In this document: piece by piece, positions 1 to 8,574 of the stretch
How positions within the stretch are numbered: the stretch's first letter is position 1
Layout of the letters: every line of letters starts with the position of its first letter
Source: Euperipatoides rowelli
Lineage: Eukaryota; Onychophora; Udeonychophora; Euonychophora; Peripatopsidae
Length of the DNA: 11,356 bases
Direction: 5' to 3' (one strand)
Assembly: GCA_003024985.2 (NCBI GenBank)
Contig: PXIH01S0047046.1
Translations under genes and position numbers: made by a program
The notes under the pieces: model-generated
What the model was told of the DNA's origin: nothing
Databases searched by the model: none
The model's input: only the letters and a program-made list of their open reading frames with translations

Positions 1-213
1 ATAAAACAAACCCCACTCTATTCATACACATTCACACTTAAACTAACTATTTACCAACCTGTGAAGAAAAAGTTATGATTAGTACGGTACTGTTTAATTT
101 GTATTTATTAAAGTTGATAACTTCAGGCTACTGGGTAACATGGCTAGATTAGGAACAAATAATTCAGGTTTTAATTTAACGGAAATGTTCATCACAAAAT
201 CTTGAAATAATTT

Positions 214-312
214 CTTAGGTCAGGATACATTTAATAGTCGGCAATTAGTGACTTAGTGACAGNCTTAGGTCAGGATACATTTAATAGTCGGCAATTAGTG
301 ACTTAGTGACAG
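214..312. repeat. Exact 49-bp tandem duplication separated by one N (probable assembly artefact)
   Basis: Positions 214-262 and 264-312 are identical over 49 bases, starting CTTAGGTCAGG and ending TTAGTGACAG, with a single N at 263 between them. Two perfect copies on each side of a lone N are what appears when two contigs with overlapping ends are placed next to each other without merging. A real recent tandem duplication is possible but would not explain the N. Most likely one copy exists in the genome. Confidence 0.85.
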
Positions 313-1317
313 TAGGCTAATTTTGTTGATGGATCGGCATCTGGTTGGTCTCAGCTCGGCTAATTCTGCATATCAGCTTACATCAGGATCAGCTCTCCAA
401 CCGGCCAGAACTTTGCCTTTTACAGAGCAAGAATTCAGGCACCCTTCTCACTGTTTGAACCTAAAAATTTGACTTATATACTCGGAAAAATTTGTGGTTC
501 CAGAAAAAGCAGACAAATATTAGGTTTATTGAAATTCATTGGCTGTTTTAATTTCATAAAAGACGATTGGATCAAACCCAGTCACTTGGTAGTATGGTCT
601 GAATATTATATTAATTATAGTAGTAGTGCGGGTATGCTATGTACAGGATTGGCGAAAAGTTTTAATGTAAACATAGCACTAAATTTGAAAATTCATTAGC
701 TATAGGCTATATACAGCATGTAACAAAAGTGTTCAGTAACTTAATCCAAATTTATCAAACATAATTATGACATTAAAATAGTCCTTTCTGTAGGATTTCA
801 ACTGTCTGGATGCATTATTTTGTTAGTTATGAATTTATAAAGATTGTAAAATAGTTATATTTCTCGGAGATCCAACATGGCGCTAATTTCCCATGTTAAA
901 GTATAGGGATAAAATCGGTAAACAAAATAAACAAATTTAATGTTATTAAAATAAAACCATGTCCACAATTAGATTATACTGGATCATAATATTCACCATT
1001 AAAGTTTTTGAGTTCGTAGGATTCATATTAATACCATTTTTTATATCAAACACAAACGTAAACAGAGTATACAGTAGCTTAAACCCTCAGACTATGTTCA
1101 CAACACATTTGTTAACTTTGAGATCCCATTAGCTGCCATTTTTATTTTCTGCTCAGATTTATTTTCACAGTAGCCTTCCATATGAACATGTTAAAGAGAT
1201 TTCTGATTTTTTTTCTCAAAGTCACACAGTCCTTAAAATTAACTATTGGTTGGCAAATATAACACACCTTTCAGGTTGGCCTTCTTTGTTAAAACCCCTA
1301 CTCTAACATAATAAAAT

Positions 1318-1620
1318 ATTCATAAAAATAAATAAAAACAAATTAACATTCAATTTAAAATATACAGTACATAAAATTAATTCATTCATTTCAATATTTT
1401 ACACACATATTCATCCCCCTTTTATTACATAAAATTAAGTAACTCATATTGTTACCCCTAATATATAAAAACTAATTTAAACCAACAATATTACATCATC
1501 AATAAACAATATTCAATTAATTAGAGGATAGCCTATAGCCTATTACTAAATTTAAATCAATTATTTATTTGATGTTTCAGTTTATCATTTACAATTGTTA
1601 TAGTTCACATGTAATTTTCA
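1318..1620 (-). repeat. Weak candidate 3' LTR remnant of the Gypsy-type element
   Basis: Several short matches occur in the same order and orientation here and at 9699-9895, on the other side of the retroelement. They are an A-rich block near 1318 and 9699, a block starting AATA near 1393 and 9756, an exact 15-mer TACATCATCAATAAA at 1492-1506 and 9823-9837, and a TTTACAATT...TGTAA block near 1588-1613 and 9865-9895. Spacing differs by tens of bases, so several indels are needed. In AT-rich DNA some of these matches could be chance. On the minus strand the outer edge at 1620 would begin with TG directly after a purine run, as expected for an LTR next to a polypurine tract. Confidence 0.25.
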
Positions 1621-1674
1621 CCCCTCTCTATTTCTTGCAGAAGGACCAAGAACCAACCTTCCCCCCTCTCTTTT
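1621..1674 (-). other. Two purine runs on the minus strand, candidate polypurine tract
   Basis: Read on the minus strand, 1621-1629 is AGAGAGGGG and is followed at once by TG (1620-1619). Positions 1657-1674 form an uninterrupted 18-purine run of A and G. LTR retrotransposons prime plus-strand DNA from such a tract lying just upstream of the 3' LTR, and both runs have the correct strand for the element whose pol ends at 3071. A further purine-rich minus-strand stretch at 1922-1937 is an alternative. Assignment depends on the weak LTR call. Confidence 0.25.
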
Positions 1675-2040
1675 ACAAAGATAGTAGGCTATTTACAGTT
1701 TAGCTGGATTTGGTGAGTTACTAATTTCACAATTTAATTTCTGTTTAAAACTTTTGAGAATGAATAATTTAGATACAGCTACCCTGACCTCACTTCTTAC
1801 CAAATGACTACCAGGCTAGTTTGTTATGTCCAATCAGAATAGAGTATACTTATAGGCTACCCCCAGTTTATCTAAAGGTACTTAAATTCCAATTAGAGGC
1901 AGGTATAGGATGACAAGTCTGGGCCCCCTTCCCCTTTATAAAAACATTAACTTTAATAGTAATTAACAAAATAACAGAGCAAAGGGACAGGGCCTACTTT
2001 TACTATATACACTTCCCTAGTACATCCTTAAACAATACTT

Positions 2041-2069
2041 GTAGGAGATCATATCATGTGATCTACTAC
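2041..2069. repeat. Short near-perfect inverted repeat
   Basis: GTAGGAGATCA at 2041-2051 is complementary to TGATCTACTAC at 2059-2069 with one mismatch, around a 7-base centre. The outer arms could form a hairpin or mark a palindromic binding site. No neighbouring gene gives it a role. Confidence 0.5.
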
Positions 2070-2471
2070 ATTCCTATACACTCTCCCCAAAAATTATAGT
2101 TTTATTTTTTTTCTTCAATTAAGCTCATTATGCATGCTATAAATTTCTATTACAACACAATACAGTCTTACAAATCATTTATTTATCTAACCTCATACTT
2201 TATGACACTTTGTTTATTTATTTTCAGTTTATAGGGGTGAATGCAAGATGTAAGAACATACCACGGAAGCTAGGAATCATCCTATCTACAAATACATCTA
2301 GCTGAGCTCCGGAACACCCAACTGGAAACTAACTTCCTACTTGAAAATGAAAGTTTTTTTTTTTCATACTATGTAATTTGATCAGTTTTATTCAATAAAA
2401 TAATAAAACTTTCAATGTTCCCCACTAACTGTTTAATGTCTTTCCTTCTCCAACCTCCCTTACCATTATTA

Positions 2472-2495
2472 TCAATAATTCCATTATTGACGTCA
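2472..2495. repeat. 8-bp perfect hairpin followed by a TGACGTCA palindrome
   Basis: TCAATAAT (2472-2479) and ATTATTGA (2483-2490) are perfect inverted copies around a 3-base loop. The right arm overlaps TGACGTCA at 2488-2495, the consensus CRE octamer bound by CREB/ATF proteins in animals. If the 3' LTR or UTR lies here it could be regulatory, but one octamer in 11 kb can occur by chance. Confidence 0.3.
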
Positions 2496-3070
2496 TGATA
2501 ACTTCCATAATGATAACAACCATAAATCAGAGAAAATTCTTCCTATTAAACAAACACTTAAAAATAATTTCATTACTCATTCAATACCGGTCTTTCTTTA
2601 TTTTGCATAGTTTTTCTCTTATTGTATTTATAATTCCTATATAAATAACCAATAATCTGTGCACAATGTTTTAGTCATAATGGATATCCCTATTTATTAT
2701 TTGTCGTATTCAGTATATTTTCATGCTAGGTTAGGTGTACACCTGTGATCGTTCAAATGGCTAGCACCATTTTCTTTACTTTAGCGACCTCTATCATCCT
2801 GACTTCCCTGATCGATAATGAAAAGCTTTTCAAAAACATAGTTTGTGTTATCATCAATAATTAATGCATTAGAGTTTTGGTACTTTTGTCTTAGTTAATT
2901 AGACTAGTCATTTTCCTAACTACTATCCGAAAAAACATTAAGGATCCTAAAATTTTCTTATAAAACTATTTCCATGCAATCTCTTAATTATAGTTTGACA
3001 CATTAAACAATTTCAGACATTGATTACTTACCGTCCTATGCTTAGGTCTAAGTCACAACCTATTTTGTAC

Positions 3071-3505
3071 TTACTCCTTTAAAACTGAGCTCCTTAAGTA
3101 ATATTGGTGCAGCACTTCTGGTTCCTCTGTCTCCTGAACTTGGGTTACGGACTCCGTAAAAATCTTTTGTATGTTTTCCATGACTCTGTTGTTCCCCAAA
3201 ACTTGACGAGAATGCAGGTTATAACCACTACTTTGTAGGTCTACTGGTATTTTGCGTGGTGGTTGCGAGTTTTTGCTAGTTACAACATCCTCTTGTGGCC
3301 CTATTTCCTCCTCCTCCTCCTCATCTAGGAAGGTTACAATAGGTTCTATATCAATAGACTCTCCCTTTAAAGAATAAAATTTTGGAGTAATAGCAAATTC
3401 ATGTCCTGAATTAATGACGGGTATATTTGGCACATCCACGATATCCCAGTCGGTTCCCATATCATTAAAAACTGGCCTGCCAAAATATACTTTTATTTTA
3501 TCCAC
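3071..3505 (-). pseudogene. C-terminal tail of pol after integrase, acidic
   Basis: These 144 codons are in the same frame as the integrase C-terminus (the HVDKIKVYFGRPVF segment joins directly) and end in TAA at 3071-3073. They are therefore the end of pol, not a separate gene. The tail contains a DEEEEEEIG run coded near 3310-3330 and the motif SGYNLHSR, which resembles the YNLRxR-type motif often seen at the end of Gypsy Pol. The similar YYLRSS lies near the very end. No catalytic role is known to me. It could be a targeting or protein-binding extension. The frame is intact over its length. Confidence 0.7.
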
Positions 3506-4748
3506 ATGTGCTTTCCTTAGTATAGAGGGGTTCTCTATGCTTCTTAAGTGATAGTTAGTAAGCCCTATTCTTCATTCCACTGTAAAGTGACCTTTATAAC
3601 GTGGCTTTAGTTTACGATTTTGGCCTGCATAACTAGGCATGTCTAACATTAAAACTGCTTGGCCTAACTTAAACTCGTGTAACTTACGATGTTCATCTTT
3701 CTGTCTAGCTGAATCTCTAGAGGCTTTATCTAGATTATAAAATACTTGAGCCCTTGCTAGCTCTAACCTCTACATCATTTCTTCAACCAGGTCCACAGGC
3801 TCACATTCAGTATCATGGCCAAGAACGTTAAAATCAGACAGATAAAATCTGTGAAATACATAAAAGGGCACTTGCTTAGTGCTTCGATGCTCAGTATTGT
3901 TAATAGATTGCAATACATAGGGGATCAATAGGTCCCAATCAGTATAATTAGTATTGTCAAAATGGGACAATAAGTTCAAAACTTTTCCATTTACTCTTTN
4001 TGACAGACCATTGGCTTGAGGTTGTATGGAGTGGTCAAGGCCCTGGTAATGTTCAAACTTTCACATAATGCAGTCATAACACTACCTACCAACTGTGGGA
4101 CTCTTTCAGATAATATTATTTCAGAGCCTCCATAACTGGTAAAGATATTATCCATATAATCTTTCGCGATCGTGTGAGCCTCCTGGTTTGGTATGGGGCT
4201 CCCAAAGGTCATATGTGAGAAGTGATCTGCCCATAACAGTAGATATTTATTTTGGCGGGCAGTGAGGCAGAACGGTCCCAGTACATCATAGCTCACCTTT
4301 ACCATACATCCGGAAAGGGGGGGGGTGACCACCTGTACAGGTCCTTTTGTAAGTATGTTGCGTCTTTGGCACTTCTCACAGCTTATGTAATTTTGGATAT
4401 CCACAAATATGGTAGGCCATGTAAAGCTTCTTTTTACTTTAGCCATTGTCTTTTCATGAGAAAAGTGCCCTCCTGGCAACGTGTCATGGTAGTGGTAGAT
4501 AACATCATTTACCAATTGTTCCGGTACCAAAGTATGGTAGGCTACCCATTCTCCATTTTTAAACTTCACCTTCTTCAATATGATTTGATTCTTGTCCAAA
4601 ATATACTGATGGTCAGGATAGCCATCATCCTTAATTTTCTTTACTATCTCCCAACATTCCTCACAATTATACTGGGCATTTAAAATACACTCAACTGATA
4701 ATGGCTCCCTTACTCCAATGGCACATGTCTCAATCGGGTCAGGCTCTA
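3506..4748 (-). pseudogene. Broken DDE integrase domain of pol
   Basis: Integrase inserts the DNA copy into the host chromosome. The zinc-binding N-terminal module is visible: His in YHYHDTLPGGHFSH near 4470-4500 and C-x2-C in SCEKCQRRN near 4360-4380. The core has its first acidic residue in VSYDVLGPF (Asp at 4285-4287). The second, normally Asp, is Glu in ILSERVPQ (4105-4107). The third lies in PQANGLS followed by an NAA codon with the unresolved base at 4000. A one-base shift occurs near 4024. After that one frame continues through TDWDLLIPYVLQSINNTEH, across TAG 3770-3772, through RKLKPRYKGHFTVE, a GPY/F-like C-terminal module, and across TGA 3572-3574. It is a dead copy. Confidence 0.88.
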
Positions 4749-5150
4749 GCATCCTAGATAACATATCAGCTACTGTATTAAATTTTCCCGGTATATACTT
4801 AAAATGTATATCGCTATCCTGTATCTCAATCAACCATCTTGCAATTCTAGCGTTTGATTCCTTCAAATCAAAAATATAGGTTAGTGGTTTATGGTCGGTT
4901 TTTAGATAAATTTCATTACCATATGTGAGGTGTCTAATTGTTTGATTGAGTATACAATAGCAGGAGCCTCTCTTTCGATGGCTGCATATCGCTGTTCTGC
5001 TGGATTTAATTTCCTACTGCAATAAATAATTGGTTGAAGATCCCCATCCTTGTTTACCTGCTCCAAAACAGCTGCTACCAATATTAATGAAGTGTCACTT
5101 TTTATTATAAAAGCCTTTGTAAAGTCAGGATAAGCAAGGATAAGGGGCAA
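4749..5150 (-). pseudogene. RNase H domain of pol, one frameshift
   Basis: This domain degrades RNA in the RNA-DNA hybrid made by RT. The frame starting near 5150 reads ILAYPDFTKAFIIKSD and then SRKLNPAEQRYAAIERE, both standard Gypsy RNase H blocks. It runs out of frame near 4938 and ends at a false TAA at 4902-4904. The adjacent frame continues with LTYGNEIYLKTDHKPLTY and ends in NTVADMLSRM near 4750, the usual end of the domain. The acidic residues expected at the active site are visible: Asp at 5094-5096, Glu at 4968-4970 and Asp at 4894-4896. The chemistry residues survive although the frame is broken. Confidence 0.85.
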
Positions 5151-6239
5151 TCATTAGACTTTACTTGAGATGTTGGAAAGCTTGCTCTACCTCTGGTGAC
5201 CAATTTATGTGGATATTTTTTTGCTTTAACAGGGAATATAGTGGTGCTGCGATTTATGCAAATCCTTCTATAAACTTTCTATATAAGTTGAGACTGCCTA
5301 ACAAACTTCTCACTCCCCTTACAGTCTTGGGACATGGCAACTTTTGTATTGCTCCGACATTCTCCTCCAATGGTCCAATATATGCCCCCATCCTGGTCCA
5401 ATATATGCCCCAAAAACTTAATAGACTTTTGAAATAACCTGCATTTGGATGGTTTACTGCCATATTAATCTTTTTTAATGCTAATAGTAGCTCATTCAGA
5501 GTTTCAAGATGTTCCTCTACAGTAGGTGTGTGTATTCTAATATTGTCCAAATATACCAGGATGTGACCCTTATTTACCACCTCATGTAAACATTCACTCA
5601 TAATTTGCTGAAAGACAGAGGCGGACATTAGGCAACCATCACATAGCCTGGTGAATTTATACATAGTCCAGTGCACAGAGAAAGCAAATTTATTCTGAGC
5701 CTCTTCTATTCGCTTGATATTGAAGTAGCCATTGTTTAAGTCCAATGGCTAAAGACTTGTGCTCCTCCCAAACTTTCTAAAATATCCTCTATCCTCATTA
5801 ATGGAAACTGGGTAGGGACAATTTTCTGATTTAATTTACAGAGGTCCAGAACTATTCTGACCTCATTAGGGTCTTTCTTCAGTACTACTAGTATGGGTGA
5901 GTTATAATCACTATAAGTCTTTTTTATAATATTTGTCCTCTCCAGTTTGTCTAACTGCCTTCTGAGAGGTTCATATAGTCCATGAGGTATCCTATATTGG
6001 CACTGGCAAATGTGCACCTCATCCTTAAACTTCGGCTCATAAGGTGCATTGTGAGCACCCGTCATCCTCGTAACATCTTCGAGTTGTATAGTCTGGTTTT
6101 CCTTGATAATTTTTTCCAAAGCATTCCTATGCTCATCACTTAAATCAAGGTCTTTCGTCCTAAATAATCTGTTTAGCTCCTCACTCTCATTGTCATCTGA
6201 GTTTGTTGACAGTAGTCTGCAAGAGATAGACACGGTACT
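5151..6239 (-). pseudogene. Broken reverse transcriptase domain of pol
   Basis: The RT copies element RNA into DNA. The first part (6239-5736) contains the fingers region with YNSPILVVLKKD and RIVLDLCKLNQ. A one-base shift near 5747 falls just before the catalytic LDL segment (Asp codon 5740-5742). The second part (from 5745) carries NNGYFNI, FAFSVHW and VFQQIM, then YLDNI in place of the usual YLDD-I. The second catalytic Asp is therefore Asn (codon 5542-5544), and the normal PFGL turn reads CDGCL. The connection region, GSLNLYRKFIEGF, is followed in the same frame by TAA stops at 5254-5256 and 5161-5163. Frame shift, stops and active-site loss make it inactive. Confidence 0.9.
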
Positions 6240-6725
6240 TTACATTTGGCTCACAAACTTATCCCACACAGGCTCGGTATTTACATTAAATTCCACACTA
6301 TTTTCAGCGCTTTTGAGGACATCCTGATAGTATTTTAAAAGATTGTACCCTATAATAACTTGAAAACTAGTGGGTAAAAGTGCTACGCAAACTGGGTGTA
6401 AGAAATTAATATCTATTGCTAAATTTACTACAGTTTTGTATCCATGTAGGGAGTAATTGGTGACCGGTGTTGTTAAAATGATCCCCCTTTTTCTGCATTT
6501 TATTTTATTTACATCCAGGGACTGTTTATTTACAATAGTGTATTCAGATCCAGTATCTCGCAGGGCTAGCAGCTCTTTGCCAAATACTTTTACTTTAATT
6601 ATGGGTTTGGTATCATACGTTTTTTCAAACTTTACTATCCTTTTTATACATTTAGCTTCACAACCTAATACTGTGCTAGTAGTAACGGTTTGATGAGCCT
6701 TGTCATAGCTCCACCCATACCTTGA
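6240..6725 (-). pseudogene. Retropepsin-type aspartic protease domain of pol
   Basis: This minus-strand frame is open from after the TGA at 6726-6728 to the TAA at 6240-6242, about 160 codons. It has no in-frame ATG, so it is a segment of a polyprotein. The retropepsin active-site motif is present as LRDTGSEYTIV, with the aspartate codon at 6555-6557. Downstream, FQVIIGYNLL occupies the place of the conserved ILG-x-D segment, with Asn where Asp is usual. The family cuts the Gag-Pol polyprotein as a dimer during particle maturation. The next domain, RT, follows in the same frame after a single TAA, so that stop is a nonsense change inside pol and not a natural end. Confidence 0.8.
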
Positions 6726-6728
6726 TCA

Positions 6729-7210
6729 TGTAACTTACCCACCTTCTTTTTACATTTATTGTTTCGTGATTTATTTTTAAAATTTTTGGTTGTGTATTTT
6801 ACTGATCTTGGATGGTCTAATTTTGTGTTAGTGGATTTATTTGAATTTATTTTATACTTTCATGTACTGGATTGGATGAACTAAGTATTTGCCAAAAATT
6901 ATAGGAAATAAACTGAGACAGGAAACTGTTTGATGTATTGGGATCGTCACTTGACTTGGTACTAGCCAATGAAGTTACTGTGGGCTGTACTGTAGGGACT
7001 GGAGCCTCCCCATTCTTATGTTTGCCTTTCGCTACTTGCCATTCATAAGGATTACCAGACTTATTATCACTAATATTTTTAAAAGTTTTAGCTTTCTTTT
7101 TATTTTTTACTTTCTACGATTATTTCTTTTTGTGTTATAGTAAGTTTTAGTTATGGTTCCAACAGAGTCATTTCCAGAGTCTGCTCCCTGGGTTTGGAAC
7201 CCATTTATAA
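6729..7210 (-). pseudogene. Broken gag-pol linker, lysine/arginine rich
   Basis: Between the Gag stop at 7211 and the protease, coding potential jumps between frames. One piece runs to a TAA at 7107-7109 and ends KRNNRRK. A second, open from about 7116 to the TAA at 6847-6849, reads through NPYEWQVAKGKHKNGEAPV. A third, from about 6846 down to 6665, contains the strongly basic KNFKNKSRNNKCKKKVGK. No domain is recognised. Position and composition suit a spacer before protease, with basic segments that could bind nucleic acid. At least two frame changes are required, so it is decayed, and I infer coding origin from continuity with the flanking domains only. Confidence 0.5.
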
Positions 7211-8574
7211 TCAGAGAGTGTTGGAGTTTAACGAAGACAAGTTGCTTTGTGCACCATGTGTTACATGATTTCCCGCTTTAATGTTATTCACTGGACCTTG
7301 GGACGCTTGATTTTTCTGGTAGCAAAACCTCTCCATATGACCTGGTTTCTTACAGAAATGGCATATTATGGTGTTTCTTGCAGGTAAAAAGGGCTTTCTG
7401 CTGCTAAAATTCTCAAATTTTTTCCTCAGGGTCTCTACTTGTTTTGACAGCTCAGTAGGCTCTACAGGTAGCTTATTCATCACTACTTCAAGTTTACTTA
7501 ATTGCCTAAACTTTTTCTCCATAGCAATAGCATAGTCCACAGCCTGAACAAAGGTAGTAGGCCCTTTCCTAATGATCTCAATGCTCAACGTTGGTAACAA
7601 CCCCACTTCAAATTGCTCCCTCAACATTTGGTCCAACTCTACAGGATCATAGACCCCTAATGCTTCCGCCAAAGCGGTCAATCGCAATTTAAATGATATC
7701 CGGTTTCCTTTTCCATTTGTTGACATTCCTGGAACAACTTTCTAACTTCTGCTTTCTCAGGTTTAAGCGAAAAGAGCTGCACTAATTCCCTCAAACACTT
7801 CTCTAAGGACATTGCATTGTTATTGCCCAAACCTGTAAAATATGCAGGACATGCTCGCCCAGTTATTTACTTTCAAGTATACAGCATCCCCACATTTCTG
7901 GCCATTTATGTTCAGCCGTTAACGCCCTAAATTTGGCTATGAAGCGCTCCACGCCAAACATGTCTTCAGGCAAATACTGAAAAGGTGCTAGCATAGAGAC
8001 AGCTTCTGTACTTGCCATTGACCACCACTCATTTGGGAGATTACATATTACAGTTAGTGGGGCCCTTGGATCATTATTTTTGTAAGTACAAGCCCCGGTT
8101 GGCGTTTTTACATTAGTTGCAATAATGTTAGGAACAGTTCTTTCCCTAACGTCTGATTGTGCTGCAGCTTCAGCATAAGACTTTCGCTTGGTAGTCTCCT
8201 CGCTATGATTACCTTCGGAAAAACTATTGGATATTTTTTCTGAAGTATTATAGCCTACCCCCTCCTGTTTTACCATCGTAGGCAAACTTTTTATTTCTGA
8301 GGGAATACTAGCTTCAATGGGCCTACCTAATTCTTCATGCTGGCTTAAAACTATTGTGCTGACTTTTTCTAATAAGGCGCCTTGCGCTTCAAAACGATAC
8401 ATCAATTTGTTAAATGCTAGCCTTACATCCCAATTATTGCTCTCCTCCCCACTACCTTCGGAAGAAATTGTCATCCTTCCCCTCAATTTTTTTTTTCGTA
8501 ACCGGTTCTGGATCTACTTTAACCCCCAATTCAATCAAGTCAGCCTGGTCGTCACCTGTTGTTGAAGTCGTCAT
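7211..8574 (-). pseudogene. gag: Broken gag polyprotein of Gypsy-type element
   Basis: Gag forms the particle shell and packages element RNA in the cytoplasm. I choose the ATG at 8574 because its frame runs MTTSTTGDDQADL to an A10 run (8487-8496), beyond which the coding frame differs by one base. The long frame below then carries a capsid-like stretch, FGVERFIAKFRALTAEHKW, at about 7915-7975. A stop at 7866 is reached after one lost base. The frame then continues through GLGNNNAMSLEKCLREL to about 7700, where a third shift occurs. The last part contains a CCHC zinc knuckle, C-x2-C-x4-H-x4-C, at 7322-7363 (CHFCKKPGHMERFC), typical of retroelement nucleocapsid. The frame ends in TGA at 7211-7213. 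Length near 450 residues fits Gypsy Gag. The alternative start, TTG at 8486, is only a break point. Confidence 0.85.

Larger units (their letters stand above)
1..3070. other. AT-rich non-coding region, no gene recognised
   Basis: No frame in this stretch reads as a protein I recognise. The longest frame, on the plus strand at 469-699, has no family signature. The motif TAGGCTA and close variants recur (for example near 311, 702, 1530, 1684 and 1853), as is common in dispersed invertebrate repeats, but I could not delimit a repeat family. The part nearest 3070 should contain the 3' untranslated region and 3' LTR of the minus-strand retroelement, because pol ends at 3071. No env-like frame is visible there. 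Separate entries cover the duplication, candidate LTR remnant, purine tracts and short inverted repeats found here. Confidence 0.6.
3071..8574 (-). mobile_element. Degenerate Ty3/Gypsy-type LTR retrotransposon, gag-pol coding region
   Basis: On the minus strand the order is Gag with a CCHC knuckle, retropepsin, reverse transcriptase, RNase H, then integrase. Integrase after RNase H is the Ty3/Gypsy (Metaviridae) order and rules out Ty1/Copia. The coding length of about 5.5 kb is normal for the group. Reading needs frame changes in the A10 run at 8487-8496, near 7867, near 7700, at least twice in 6730-7200, near 5747, 5145, 4938 and 4024. In-frame stops lie at 6240, 5254, 5161, 3770 and 3572. 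RT and integrase catalytic residues are also changed. No env frame was found. The copy is therefore inactive, and it cannot be placed in a clade by eye. LTRs were not confidently located. Confidence 0.92.

Noticed and set aside
469-699. 76-codon plus-strand open frame
   Set aside because: The composition is not distinctive, no motif is recognised, and an open frame of this length is expected by chance in 11 kb.
2348-2414. 10-bp perfect inverted repeat TGAAAGTTTT / AAAACTTTCA as possible transposon ends
   Set aside because: No flanking target duplication was seen. The arms are partly homopolymer and only about 47 bases apart, so chance is adequate.
3020-3050. Minus-strand GGTAAGTAA splice-donor-like sequence after pol, as sign of a spliced env message
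   Set aside because: There is no acceptor partner or downstream coding frame, and the consensus is short.
4252-4683. 143-codon plus-strand open frame
   Set aside because: It lies antisense to the integrase and RNase H of the retroelement, whose minus-strand translation carries clear family motifs. It is a shadow frame.
5165-5437. Plus-strand open frame over the RT region
   Set aside because: It is antisense to the RT connection region and has no protein features of its own.
6103-6693. Two plus-strand frames over the protease and early RT
   Set aside because: They are antisense to the protease, which shows the DTGS motif on the minus strand. Their hydrophobic look comes from reverse-complemented charged codons.
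8317-8565. Plus-strand open frame over the Gag start
   Set aside because: It is antisense to the Gag N-terminus, with no independent support.
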